Positions 23,882-37,400 of a stretch of DNA of 64,000 bases are shown in pieces. The stretch is taken from the NCBI GenBank assembly GCA_013400975.1, contig WBMZ01010256.1, forward strand, positions 62,001-126,000, given 5' to 3'. The translations under genes were made by a program, and so were the position numbers. Every line of letters starts with the position of its first letter. Position 1 is the first letter of the stretch. The stretch is from Atrichornis clamosus (Eukaryota; Chordata; Aves; Passeriformes; Menuridae). The notes under the pieces are model-generated. The model did no database searches, was not told the origin of the DNA, and was given only the letters and a program-made list of their open reading frames with translations.

Positions 23882-26800
23882 CATTAATTCAGTTGGTTTT
23901 CATCCATTGACCAAAAAAAAAAAGCTCGTAAAGGCAATAGTGTAATTACATAATACTAGGCTTTCCATAAATGATCTCCTGTGTTTCCACTGATTTCTTT
24001 CGTGGTGGTAAGTGAGGAAAGTCATCGTTAGAAATTCAGCTTTGCTACTGAGCATCAAGTAGAAACAGTCTCAATTTTTGACAGCTCTCTGTTTCCTGGA
24101 TGCAAGCTGGTCTCTCAACTGTGAATTTCTGTTTTCTTCCACTCTTACCTGGGAAAAAAAACTCAGTATAACCAACTTACCTAATGACAAACTGTTGGTC
24201 AAGCACGAGGTTATACACATGGAAGTCACTTGTATCAAGTCCTTTTGAAGGCACCAAAAGTCAGGGAAGCTTCTGTGTGAAGTTATGAACACTGGCTGTT
24301 CTGCAAAACTGGGGTTTAATTTGTACATTCTCTTCATTTGTAGTGAGCTCACTGTAATGAAATTTCATGGCTATTTGGAAAATACTATCACAAATAATTA
24401 AAAGAATTATGAATATGTGTCTTTTTCATCCAAGAAAGGAAACACCTGTGCCATAATTCTCACAAAATTGCACAGATCAGAGATTATGAGCTTAAATTGG
24501 TTTAGCACTTTCCTTGACAGTCTGATCAGCATTGCAAGGGGGTTTATTCCTCCTAACCAGAACCATGACCTGGAACAAGGCTGTCATGCTGCTTCTCTGA
24601 AAAACTGGGGAGGTAATTATGCCAATCTTATTCCTCTTTCCATTATAGGTACCACTTCTGGTCCAGGGCACTTACACCGCAGTTCGTAATGCTGAGATCT
24701 GTGTTTCACAACTGAAATAAAGTCACCAAAATAATTTTCAAGCAGTTTTTGGCGGATTATTGCTGCATTGTTATACTGTTACTTCAAAAATTATGGTTTG
24801 TTTGCCTACAGGAGAAGTTAATGCCTTAAGTACAGAATTATTTGAAATTAGAAAAATAATTTTGTGGTTAAACATTTATTTTGTGTAAGGAAGACAATGA
24901 TAATCCTGAAAGTTATAGTCAATAAATAATTATTCTGACCACCCTTTATCTTGAAGGTCTGTAATTAAGCAATTATGTGTTGCATTAAATAAATTGATGC
25001 TTTCTTAAAATCTGGTTTCCAAGAAGGAGGAATGCAGAGGGGTATTGCTTTGGACAAGCTTAAAATTGTGTTTTAGAAAGTCTGAAGATTTGGAACTTGG
25101 TACCCCTTAGCCTTTCATATCCTTATAGTGTATTTTTTTGAAAATCAGCCTTTTACCCATTTGAGAAGACAAAATTGGTCTCAAATATGTCAAAATATTG
25201 GTGTCCATGGCTACAGAAAGCCTTAAAAGAGCAGTACTGGTACCTGTCAGAGAGTTCTGTGTCGTTACCTGAGAGGAAATGGGTTGTAATTGGAAATGTA
25301 TATTTCCTTAGATAACGTAATTCCTGTAAGTTAGGAGCTTTTACCCTGGTTTCAGGTTGTCCAGGCTTGTAGTAACTTCATGTTAACTTTGCCAGAATGA
25401 TGCATGGACCTGTCCAGCCTGATTCATATCCATGGCACAGTTATGGCTAGAGGGGAATTTAATAGGCTGGTAGTGAGAGCATATCTAGTGGAAACAACAA
25501 TGGCCAGGATTTATGGTGTTTTCAGATCAGAACAGGCCAGGTGGAGTGTGTACAGAAGAAATACAGAGCCCTTACCAGGACCTTGTTCCTATAAAGTGTT
25601 GCTTGTGTGCACCCACATAATATACTTCCACATTGGCTTGATGACATTGTAAGAATTTCATTTTCCTCCTATACATTTTCTTGCCCTTAGGAAATAAACG
25701 CTATTATAGAATTTGCTGGTTAATTAGCAGTTTTTAAGTTTGGTACTTGTAGTTCTGAGAACTCTTCAAGTTCTTAAGAAGTCTCAAAACCCTCAGATTT
25801 CTCTTAAGACCCAAATTTTCCCGTTTCTCACACTGCCCTCTAGCGCTGAGCACATTTTCAGAGTCATCTTCAAACATCTTTTTTCAATGTAAAGTAACTT
25901 TTGTACCATGACTTTTTAGGAACTGTTGGGTTGTCAAAGTCTGCCAGGGCAGGAAACACCCATCTTCTCTACATGAACTTCAGTCCTTGTTGGGTGCTAA
26001 GCAGCAGTACACTGAATTTCCACCCTAGTATGCACCATAAGCATGCGATTATTTGTCAGAAAAAAAAAAATTCTCCAGGGGATTTTGTTTGGGTTTTTTT
26101 TAAGAAACAAATGAAAATAAATGTTTGTGGCATGCTAATAGTTTATACCATTATGTATGTTTATTGGCTGCTTTAAATTGAATTGAGGTAGCATATAAAT
26201 TAATAGCATATAAATTGTGTTTCAGGTTCTAAAAAATGACAAAAATTGAGAGCATTTTTGACATTTCCTTCTATATGTGCTGTCATACACAGTTTAATCT
26301 TTAAAGTTTTGTCTGATTGTGTGCTATTCATAGCATTATCATGACTTCTTGACAGCTTTTCAGGAGAGGATCACCTTTTTGTTGGTTTTTTTCCCCCCTC
26401 TTCCCTGTCTGTCTGATCTGTCCAGTGTTTACACTACCTACAGAGTGTGCTGGGACATGCAAAGACTGGATATTGAGTTGAAACCTCTCAGGGTGGTGTT
26501 TTGTATGTAGTTTGGATCGGGTTTATATTTTTTTAAGCTTAGGGCTTTGCTGCTCTGTCACCTGTGCAGACAGAGTCTGACAGGCTCTGTCAGTCTCTCG
26601 GAGGAACCCTGGCAACTTCAGTATGACTTACTAAGCTGTAAGTAAGCAGTAGTAGCAGAATTTAACCCATGTGGATATTATGTCATTTTTTCTTAGGTGC
26701 ACTTCTGCTAGAGTCATTTTTTTAGGAACAAAACTAGACTGACAAGGGGAATTAACTTAACTTGAATATTCAAAGCAGTAAAATTCACTTCAGCACAAAG

Positions 26801-27291
26801 TGCTATTAATGTGGACGCCTTGCCAGCAATCTTGTGATTTTTGGGGGAGGTGAGAGAATATGTAAAATAACTTTTTTGAGGGAGGCTCTGTACCTGTAAC
26901 TTTAAATTTTTGTCTTCTGAGTATACTTTTCTCCGTGGCTGATGCAGTGGTGCATCTTGGTGAGCTGCTTCTGCTGTTGCTTGTCAGTGTTTCATCATGC
27001 CATACAAACATGTTTTCATTTAGAGGTTCATTCATCTGATACAGGATTTATAACAGAGTCCTGCTTGGGAGCAGCCTTGCAAGACAGGAATTGTCAAACT
27101 GTAATTTTTCAGGATGCTGATAAGGTGTTTTCATGAATTATAATAGATTTTAAAAGTGGGATCTTCCTCTGTGTATCTTGCTGTGTGACAAAGTTGAGGC
27201 CAAGTTTTCACACTTCTAAAAACTGTTTCAAGGCTCTAGGACCCAATGCAAGTCTGGGATTTTTACCTGTCACGTAGAATAGCCTCTGGCA

Positions 27292-27309
27292 AGAGGGTAT
27301 AGAGGGTAT
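27292..27309 (+). repeat. 9-bp tandem duplication
   Basis: The 9-mer agagggtat is present twice in direct succession. This is a simple small duplication. Confidence 0.85.
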
Positions 27310-30300
27310 AGATTGCCTAACAGATAAAGGGCACCTGTAGAGGAAAAGGATGAAAGGATCCTTCCTTCCACGGAAAGCTGAAAGGCTATTGCCTGCAGGA
27401 AGTGGAATATAGATTTTTTTGAGTGCTGGGAGGCAGAGCGAGAGTCTGAGGCCTTTAGGCCTGATCAGAGAGCTGAGGTTTATTTTGTCTTTAATGATAG
27501 TCTACTTAGATGCACATCATGGGTCTGCCTTGTGCAGTGAGGCAAGGCACAGCCATGGCTTCACCTCTGTAATCTTGGCACGCTCCTTCCTCTCTGGGCT
27601 GGGAAATCAAAGGGTCAGGCACTGGAGGACTCGGAGCAGCACGTGGTCAAAGCCTTTCCGTCTGCATCCTGGCATCATTTCCAACTCATTTTTCTTTTTG
27701 TGAGCAACCTATTCCACCTGAGCAGGTATCATTTAGCACAGTTATTGATGCCTTCTGTATGACTTCAGCTGTCAGAGGGGTATTTTTGCAGATAGGATAT
27801 TTTTGCCGACTTACTGGCACTTAATGAAATCAGCAGATAAGGTTACACTGCAGGTTTAGTAAAGCAGTTCTGTTTCCATGGAAGGCATGTTCACAATGGT
27901 AAAGCTCTGATAAGAAACACTGCAGCTTTTGTGAATAGACCTGCAGTCGAATAAGGGGTAGAACCAAAGTGAAACTTAGGGACTAGTGAGAACAAACAGC
28001 ATGTCTGAATCTGTCTCTGCAACTATTTTTGCAGCCCTTTTCTGACTTGATCCTTTCTCTTGATTGTCAACTTGTTGTGGTAACTTTTCTTAGGAAGCAA
28101 AGTTGAAATCTGAATGGAGCTGAACAAAATGAATATTTCTTATGCTCTTCAAAGGTTTTTATGGAGATTAATCCGAAGTTATTAATTAAATGATTGTGTT
28201 AATTGATAATAAATTAAATACTTGCTTTCTTCAGAGGTTGTACAATAAAGCAGCAATCAGACAACAAAATGTCTCTCCCTTATTATTTCATGGGTATCTT
28301 CTGATTTGATGTCTCTTTCGTGTTCATACTGTGAACACTAGAAGGAGGAGAGTGAATTTCTGTCTTGGAGGCTGATCAGTGAGATTAGAGGAAGCCATAG
28401 ATTTATATTAATTGCATAACTAGAAAATGTGATCTAGAAAGTGTGAGTTGAAGACACATAGATGATTCTGGAAAACAAACGGTTGAGGTTTTTTTGCTCA
28501 GCTAAGCAGTGTGTGACCAACTTCATGCTGATGCCATGACCAGCCAGGCTTCTGGAAGGAGACTTCCTCAGCCCAGGTGTGCAGCCAGCTGACATCTGTG
28601 TAATTATCTCTGGTTCTAATTGGTTTAACAGCAAGGTGTCAGTCTGCCAAGGGTTAATACCAGGCTCACATGTGGGTACAGTGCTTAGTGTGGCATGTAA
28701 AGTTAATGCAGGGAAGACCTCATGATAACATTTGCAGTAACGTGCTGCAGATAGCAAGCTCTCTTCCCAAAGGGAAAATGGAACTGATCTTTCCTTTCTG
28801 GTGATAACTGAGCAGATGAATGTGGCTGCCTTTGTATTGCTTCAGGCAGTACTACTGATGGGTCACCTTTGAGCCTTCGCTTCCCATGATCATTCTGAGA
28901 TTGTGGAAGCAAGTGGTAAGAAGGGCTGGCTGTGAGACTTCAGTTCATTACCTGTTCACAGAGACCAAGGCATCAAATCCTCTTGTTGACAGGTCAAAAG
29001 GCAGCTGATGGTCTTATAATAATTATTTTTATTTCTTGTGAGAGACTACCTGAATAAAGTTGCTTCCCCCAAGGGTTTTCAGCCAAATAAAGGGAAGAAA
29101 GACTTCATCATCAGAGATGCTTGCTTAATTCCATTGATTGGAATTGTAATTGAAAGTTCTTGCCAATGCTTTTTTTCCTGTAGAATAATGTATTGAAATA
29201 ATGTTTGCTTATCACACAAAAAATGGCCGCATTTGGTCAGTGGTTTAGTAGATCTTCTAAACTAAATTCACAGATACCCGTTTCTGGAAAATCTTGGTCT
29301 TACAGATACAGCCTGGTTTATTGAGCACTTTTTCAATCAGAAAACAGCAAGAGATTCATAGATCACTTTAGGAAATACTCTTGCCCACAAAATTGTTAGA
29401 TAAAATTCAATACATGCCTCTGTGAATGTGAGTCTGTCAAGGCAGTTGTTTCTGGGATGGCTCTTCCTCTGTGGAAAAATAGAGACATCTCTGACTTCCG
29501 TTGTTGCTGTGATTTTTGAACTGGCATTCAAATGCTATGCTGCCCTTTATAAGTTAGGACCCTTTAAGTGATCTGAATTTATCAAACTTTCATAATTTCC
29601 AAGCTCCACTCTCTCATATTTATCTGTGTGGTAGCAGGGCCTGTCAGAGTAGTTTCCTCTTTGACTGAGGGTTTAGTATGTCTTTCTTCTTTGAAGAATT
29701 GGAGCTGATTCCCAGATTCAGGCTGGGAGACAGTCCTTTGACAAGTGAAGAAACATGACATATTTCCAGAGGTTGGAACACAGTGCAGGGAAGCAAGTGC
29801 CATTAGTTTCCTGTCAGTATTGTCAGGGGAAAAAGGAGAACATCTTGAACGAATCAAACGACTTAATATTCTCAATTTATGTTTTTGCGTTTTGGGTTCT
29901 TTTTAGTAGGAGATCAAAGAATGTTTCCTGGCATTCTTTGGGAGTCAGGATTCTGATGGCATATGCTAGTAGTACAAACTGTTGCCTTTAGGTGTTTCCA
30001 TGAAACTCAAGGCAGCTATCAGGCCTGTAGGTTACTCTGGATGCTGAGGAGGACTTTGGGGACACTTGAAGTTTCTGCCTATTGGACACATTGAAAGACT
30101 TTCCAAAGATTCACTTCCATTTTCATAAGTCTCTGTGTGATCAAACACTTATGGTTTGTAAGTACAGCTCTTCAGAAAGGAGAGGTTTTTATTTATTTGG
30201 TTAGTTAACGGCTATTTAATAAGTTAGTTGTTGGTAAATAATTAGAACTTCCAGAAAAGGAAGTTATTTTTTCTTTGTGAGGCTCTAGTTTATGTTGACA

Positions 30301-31249
30301 AATCGGGGTCAAGTAAGGCATTTGATCTTGCTTTACTGGTGTAATGTGGATTGTGAAGTGTTTACAGAAACAAGGGGTTTTCTGGGTTAGATCGTGTGGT
30401 CAACTGCATGAAACCCAAAGGGCTGGTTGGAGGTGAGATGTGCCTGTCGCAGAGACTGATGTGTCACAGAGAGCTCACAAATCACCTTGAGCAGATTTTC
30501 TGAGCAACTGATCATTGAGAATGAATGCTGTGATTTCATTGTACTGGAGCTCTTCTTAATTTAAGTTCTAGGTATCTTTTCCCCTCTGCTCTGGTATAGC
30601 AGCCAGAGATGCGGCCCTGTGAAATGAAAACCTTTTATAATGACATAAATATTACAAAGTGATGATCCCAGTAGCATCATCACATGCACCTGAATATGGA
30701 CTAAAAATTCAAATACCCTGCATTGGTGCAATGGACCATAAAGTCACTGCATGACTGAGACTGATTTGCTATTTAAACATGGATGACAAGTGCAGTGAAT
30801 TCTGTTGAATCTGTGGTTTCAAAGAACTTATTTTAGACATGGACATCGGCAGCCATTTTGTGTGTTCTGCACAGACTCTTTGTTTTTCCCCTTCTAAACT
30901 TTAATCTTTTCCTAGCAAGATAATACAGGCTGAAACTAAATAGTTCATCTTCGTATATAAAAGCAAAATAACATTTCTGTCTGATAAGACTCCTTCTGAA
31001 ATTTAATTCATTTAAGTTTATCAGTCCTGGCCTTTAGTCAGATTGGGATGAAAAAGAGTTGTTTCTACCTAACTTCATTTGCGTATTAAATTTTGAGCCT
31101 TAGGTGCTAAGAGTTACATTGACACAAGAGCTGTATGAGGGCATGTCATGGGAAGACTTACAAGGCAGCAAGTGCTGTTCTGCGTGGAGCTGAAGTTACG
31201 CTTTTTAAAGTAAGTTACCCTGGAGCCCATGGAACGAAAGTCTGAAATT

Positions 31250-31276
31250 GTTTCCTGTTGTCCTTGTCTCTTGCAG
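31250..31276 (+). other. Splice acceptor of GALNT18 intron 1
   Basis: A pyrimidine-rich run (tttcctgttgtccttgtctc) leads to ttgcag, immediately followed by the first exon base at 31277. The intron interrupts a codon after its first base (phase 1). Conserved protein sequence starts directly after this AG. Confidence 0.93.
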
Positions 31277-31469
31277 AAGCTCCACCAAAAGTGGAAGACA
31301 ACCCCGCTGAAGCGTTCACCGACTCGTCCCTCTTTGCTCACTGGGGCCAGGACCTCAGCCCCGAGAACAGGCGGGTGGCTCTGAAGCAGTTCCAGTACTA
31401 CGGCTACAACGCCTACCTGAGTGACCGCCTGCCACTGGACAGGCCCCTGCCGGACCTCCGGCCCAGCGG
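31277..31469 (+). CDS. GALNT18: GALNT18 coding exon 2 (stem region to start of catalytic domain)
   Basis: This internal exon encodes 63 complete codons plus two split codons. GALNT family members are type II membrane proteins of the secretory pathway that transfer GalNAc from UDP-GalNAc to Ser/Thr of proteins. GALNT18 belongs to the divergent 8/9/17/18 subfamily, whose activity is weak or debated. The frame opens with a Pro/Glu-rich stem piece (APPKVEDNPAEAF) and continues into TDSSLFAHWGQDLSPENRR, ALKQFQYYGYNAYLSDRLP and LDRPLPDLRPSG. The YNAYLSDRLPLDRPLPD block is the subfamily signature before the catalytic domain. It matches my memory of GALNT18 better than GALNT8 (YLSNQLPLNRTIPD) or GALNT9 (AQLSDRISLDRSIPD). 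Phase 1 acceptor and phase 2 donor fit the next exon. GC is much higher than in the flanking introns. The Pro/Glu-rich start looks the least conserved part. Confidence 0.95.
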
Positions 31470-31475
31470 GTGAGT
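31467..31475 (+). other. Splice donor of GALNT18 intron 2
   Basis: The exon ends cgg and the intron begins gtgagt, a full match to the U1 consensus at positions 31470-31475. The split codon GG/G (Gly) is restored by the G at 41589, which fixes the exon end at 31469 rather than 31470. Confidence 0.94.
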
Positions 31476-34400
31476 CCTGCAGGGCACCCTGCCACTGTGG
31501 GGCCTGCATCGTGGTGGCTGCCAGCTCTTTTCCACCTGGAAGTGTTATCTTGTGGGTAGCTTACATACGACGGCCAGAATGAGTAATTTCTATCAAATAT
31601 ATGAAGGCCGTAAGTTTCTAATGTCTTCTGAAAGACAGCAGTGCCCAAAGTAAGTCCTGTTAAAATCCCACTAAGTATTCATTAAAATATCTTCAGGATC
31701 TGTTGGAAGCTTAATCTCACCTACAATTTACATTAGAAAGCAGGCGTTTTTCTGCTAAAAGAAGAACCTTTTAATATGAATTTTCAGTTCTATCAGATAA
31801 TCTGGCTAAGAGACAAGGCATATAAGAACTGCTCTCTTTGAAAGGCCAGAACTGCCTGGCTGAGGTCAGCGGGCAGGTGAAACTGGTGAGCTCTAGTGGT
31901 GAAATACACACTTCAGTCAGGCAGCTGAAAGTCCAGGGATCCTCCTTCCCTGGACAGTTCTCTGCTCGGAATCATGCATGTCAGGCAGGGTGAATGCATC
32001 CACTGTTACTCCACAATGGCTTGGTGAGATGGCTGGGACCAAGGGAACAACCTTCCCTTCAGTGCATCTGAGGCCTGTTCTGGTAGGACTTTCCACAGAG
32101 ACAGTTAGTGCTCAGCTTCTTTTAAGACTTGGTGATGGATCAGATCCTCTGAACAAACAGCAGCTCTGGAGATGGAGAAACGGGTGGAGGGAAAATGGCT
32201 TTTTGTGCAGCTCATTAAAAAAAAGAAATCATTAAAATAAACATGCCGGGTACTTACTGAATCAAACGTGATCTTATTCACTTATTCTAACCACATATTT
32301 TAATATCTAAAGCAGTAAGCAGTGCATTTTGCTGTGCATTAAGTTGATGATAACAAAAATATATGAACACCATCCCAGGCAGCACTTTAGCAGTATCTAT
32401 GCTATATATTATTATATATTGCCTTTTAGAAATATTTTTGTTGCAGATTTGTTGAAATACTGACTTTAAAGAGATCAAAGCCCATGCAATTGTATTTGTG
32501 TTTTGGTTAAATCAGTTTAGCCCTGTCTGTAGGGAAAACTCTATTGTTTTTTGTTCTTAATTGTGAACTGATACAGAGGAAAAAGAAACCTTTTTAACAA
32601 GACATGAATGATAGAAATGTTTCTGTTCTTATATCTCTTCTGAAATTACTCTTCTGAATGATTTAAATCTAAATTTTTCATAACTATGTGTTTTAAAAAT
32701 TAAAAAGACGGAGAAAATGAACGTTACGGTAGCTGAAAATAAATTAAGGTTAGAATTTTAAAAGAAACTCTGGTTAGAAATGAGTCATGATCCTAATTCC
32801 TGTGAAATTTTTGATCCTTAGTTGACTGTGTGCCAGAAACACGATAGACATCACAGTATGTTTATGGACACATACATATAAAATAATGGCTCAGTAATGG
32901 TAGCTCAGGCAGATTCCCCCCACCTGTTACTCTTTGGGGGCAAAATTCTAGTAGTAAATTCTCATACTGAGGGAAATGAAGTTTGTTGTCAGGCACTATG
33001 CAAACTATTTGCTGTGTCTATGGCCCCATGTGGTGTACAGAGCTACAGGTGTTCTGGAAGTCATGTTGCTGGAAAAAGAATTCCTGCTCCTGACAGGCAA
33101 ATTCTCATTTGTGCGAGAGCCCATGCATGACGGTTATGGCAGGGAAAAAACCTTACCCTGTGAGAGTATGTTTCCACTGTAATAATCAATTTGGGGGATT
33201 TGTAGCACCTGTTTTTAAGGCAATTGCACTAGTCACTTCTTGAGTTTCTATAGCTGTATTTAATTTATCCATGGGCAGGTACCAGGCTCAAGCAGCACAG
33301 CATGAAAGGCAAGGACAGCTTGGCTTGAAGCATGCAGCAAGTGGCAAGGAGACCAAATTAATCAACTTTGCTGGACCTTAGTCAGTTGTGGTATTTCTGT
33401 TCTGAGTAGAAATGCACAAAAGCACAGATATAACCACAGAGTCACCACAGTAGCTCTGGACAGAGTTAGCCAAGGTCTACCCCAGCTCATTAGCCTGGAT
33501 TTAGCAGTGGTTCTGCAAGAGTCAGCGTGACAATGAAATCCCAGCAAAGGCTTGTGGCAGGTGGATAAAGGAGTGGAGTTCACATAGCTGTGTCTGGGCT
33601 CAGTGGTGGTCCATCATCTGTATTCAGAACTTGTCTTACGAAGTATAGGGATTTGGAAAGACAACAGAAATATATGTGTAACTGAAATCTAAGGTAACTC
33701 ATACATGTTGAGATCAGTAGAATTCAGTGATCTGCCAAAAAAGTGTGATGTTTGTAACCCCTTTTGTATCATACTGGTATGACTCAGCTTTGACCTTTCT
33801 GCCTGCAGTGCTCTGAGAATTCACATCAACATGTCTTAGCAGGGGAGCTCAGCGTGTCTTTACAAGGTTCTGCAGTGAGAAAGGCCATTCCACGTATGTA
33901 GTAACTCCAAATTACAACATACAGTATTTTCTAGGGTTGATACTGTCAACATTTAATGCCGTGACAAAAGCAGAGGACAATTAGAGATTGCTGAGCCACA
34001 ACACACACGGAGGAGAGGACAAAAATTCAACCTTGCCCAGTCCTCCAATGTGGGTGGCATGCAGAGATTGCACATATATTAACTAGGGCAGTGCACTCCG
34101 CCCAAGCCACTGAACTCTGGCTTTTCCAGAAAAAGATGGTCATCAGTGAGATGGAAACATTTAGCAGATTGCATTTGGGTCAGGTTGTGGCCCTTGTCAC
34201 ACCTGCTGAGGGACCTCCTCATGCTTTAGGTACTGCAGAGTGGCTTCTCACCCTCTGTGCAGCCATGAACCTCGTGTCCCGTTCTGAATTTGATTACTTT
34301 TCACTTGAATATTTGTGCTAGCACTGGCGAGTCCCCAGGACAGTCCCAAATAAACTCTTATAATACCAATTGTAATAAATAACTCCCCTGGATACCCCAG

Positions 34401-37400
34401 CCTCCTGAAGGAATCACCACACTCGGAAGTGGGCTCTGTTTTTGCAGTACTTAGTAGCCAGTGCAAGCTGGCTTCTGTTGCTTATACTGTGTCTCCCAGG
34501 GCCTCCATTTATTTTGTGCTGCTGAAGTTGAGTGCTCTGCTGTTTACCACCCTTATGTACATTTCTTATCCCATAACCTGTCTACATCCCAGACTGACAA
34601 ATAGTTTCTGTCTCTAATGAGCTTGGAAGCACTGAGCAAGGCAATGTTGCCCTTGCTGTGTACAGGAACAGGATAATAGTTCTGTGTTAGTTATAATTCT
34701 GTTGTGCTCATTACTTTTAGTAGGGCAGGCAGTACCCACAAAGCTTGTTATGAGTGAAATGTGAATGAAACAAGCTCATGCAGAAATTCATTATTTGATG
34801 TTAGGTTGTTTAGGAATCCTAAAGCTGTCTACCAAACTACTTTTGAGTGGATGCACTTAGCATTCTACTTTGTTGGCTTGTAAATTTTTGTTGCCTGATC
34901 TGGTGTGCTGAGGTAAAATTCTTCTTTGGTAATGTGAAGAGTGAGGGAGGCATAGTGGGAAAGGAGGTCTGCAGCAGGACCCCAGCACAGGAACTGTTTC
35001 AGAGTTTTGCTCCTGCATCAACTGTGTGATTATGAACGAGCCTGGCCAGTAGATGTAAAACAACCTTTTCAGTCAGTGTAACTATTGAAAGAAAGCAAAG
35101 AAGCAAAACAAAGAAGCAAAGTGAGGAGGAAGAGTGTAAGGGAAAAGAAGCATTTAAAGCTCAGATGATTTTTCTTCTGTGGAGATTGTCAAATAGGATG
35201 GTATAGGATGCGGCTTGCAGCAGGTTTCCCTTTTCCTGGTTGAGCCAGGGCTGTTTGGTATCTAGACAAGTGCAGAGGAGAGGTCCCATTTCCTGTGCAG
35301 AGACGGGCTTTGACTATTTTATAAACACTTCTTGTTGCAAACAATTCACCACTCCCAAATTATATTACTTAGAGGCTCACTTTGACTACAGACAATGGGA
35401 GAAACCTAGAAGAGCAGCAAAATTAAGTTTGTGATAAAGTGGGCACAAACAGAGCAGGCAAGAGGTCCCCTGAATACAGATGTGACTGCAGGGGGAAAAA
35501 ATCAAGCATTGAGTGGTTGAGGAGAGTGATGTGGTTTAGGACAAAAGCTGTTTATGTGTATACATCTGTCCAAAATGTCCATCAGTGTTATGGTAGTAAA
35601 TGCAATCCTGGGTGTAGCACACAAGACATCAGACTTCTGTGAATTGAAATTGTAAGATTCAGGCTGGGTATTTGCATGTTAGCTCTGCTTCACCCCAAAA
35701 GTCGGCTCCTACAGACTTACATTCCATAAACCTTTACTTCCACGTGTCCCTGTGAAAGAGTTCTGTTTTGCTGGGTTTATGTTAGTGACGGATATGGCTC
35801 TATGTTAATTTCTGACCAAGTTCTTTTACTGCTGCTGGTAAAAGAGAGCATAAATAGTGCTTGTTGTATTTGATGTTTCAGAGGAATCATGAGAAAGAGC
35901 ACAAAAGCCTGTTACATTACCTATTGTATTGTTTTGGACAGAAGTTCTAAAATTACCAACGTATGTAGCATTATTGTTGAATACCTAATGTTTAATTCTG
36001 TCATATTTCATGCTCTCTTTTCCTTATCTTTCCACCTCTGATTCTTCTTTTTCTTGTCTCACCTTTGCCTTCAGACTGGCTCACAGCTGCAGTGTGTACT
36101 GCCTGAGTGGCCACCCTCTGGGATCCTGAGCTGAGCTTCAGTTTTCCTGTTGGGATGTGCCTCCTCAAATGGCTGGTCTAGAAGTGTTTAATATCACTGG
36201 CAGTGATATCAAATCTTCTGCAGCCTTCAAGCTGTTGTAATAGCAAAAGTTAATGATGATGTACTCTTGTACAGGGTAAAAAAGGCCTTTTTATATGTTG
36301 TTCAATGCCAGCCTTGTTAGCATGGCTGTTAGCACTTAAAATACTGATATTAGCAAAAGGAAAAAAGAAGTATGGTCACAAAATTAAATTATAAACATAA
36401 ATATGTCAATAGTTGAGCTGGAGTTCTTACAATACTCAGTGTTTTTGTCAGAGTTTCAGTGCTTTTCATTTAATTTATGTCAGAATGGGATTTTTTTTTT
36501 TTTAACTCCCATCCATTTTGAACTTCTGTTTGGTATTTTGGCTGTTGACAAAATGTTACCAACTCTTGAAGAAAGTACAATTATGTTTCTACTTGTGCTT
36601 CTGACAAATTCTTATTCTGCCGGAACTAAAGCTTGTTCCCACATATGTTCTTAAAACAACACTTTAACCCAAATGTTTTTGTAATATGCTTATTTCATCT
36701 TGTGTTTTAAAAAAGAAGTGGAATATATGCTATAATTTTTTAAAAAACAAAACCATGTTCTTCTGCCATTGTTGGCTGTGATATCTGTATGACTTTTGGT
36801 GAAAGGTTTTCAAAATTTGCAGAAAATAATTAATGTTCATGATTTATGTACATATTTGCAGAAAGTCTCAGATAACTTATTAATACAGGAAATAATTTTT
36901 GTTTTGTTGCTCCTACTGCATAGTTATGCTAAACTAATTTTAATGTGACTGGCTAAATTAAATTACCACAATGCATATATTCTAGAGGAATGTAGTTGTC
37001 TTGTGGACAAATATTTGGAAGAAGATTCATAATGTATGCTGGCCTCCATTTACCAGAGTTGTGCTTGAAATAGAACACCAGGAGTTTCTCTAAATTTCTG
37101 GTAACCATGACAACTGCTACTTTAGTGTTATTAGCCTAATGTAATTGAGCGGAGTGGGTTGCTAGTGGGAATTTTTTGGCTGTGTTGAACTGATTCTCAC
37201 TATTGTAGCTCTTAACATTCGGAATTTATGTTTTAAATTCAGTCGTAATACTGAAATACACTCTGCCTCGTGGATTTGTTTGTTTAGGGAGAGCCTCCCT
37301 GTGTGAGGGGCAGGTTTGGGGCCTGGTCCGAGGCCTGGGTTGAGCCCTTGGCAGAGCTGTCACTGAGACGCTGTGGTTGCCACGCAACCGCTCCATTCTC

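Larger units (their letters stand above)
23651..31276 (+). other. GALNT18 intron 1, last segment before exon 2
   Basis: No gene recognised. It contains the small AATT microsatellite, the 9-bp duplication at 27292, and a cluster of possible transcription-factor sites near 27835-27914. It ends with the exon 2 acceptor. Confidence 0.75.

Noticed and set aside
26569..26591. Hairpin gacagag / ctctgtc with a 9-base loop
   Set aside because: A 7-bp stem is expected by chance in this much sequence, and nothing nearby suggests a small RNA or terminator.
1..31276. Searched for GALNT18 exon 1 with the membrane anchor
   Set aside because: No frame with a short basic tail and single hydrophobic anchor that joins in phase 1 was found; intron 1 of this gene is known to be long in other vertebrates.
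31114..31648. Minus-strand open frames of 131 and 97 codons over GALNT18 exon 2
   Set aside because: They are antisense shadows of the GC-rich coding exon. The + strand shows a known protein family with matching splice sites.
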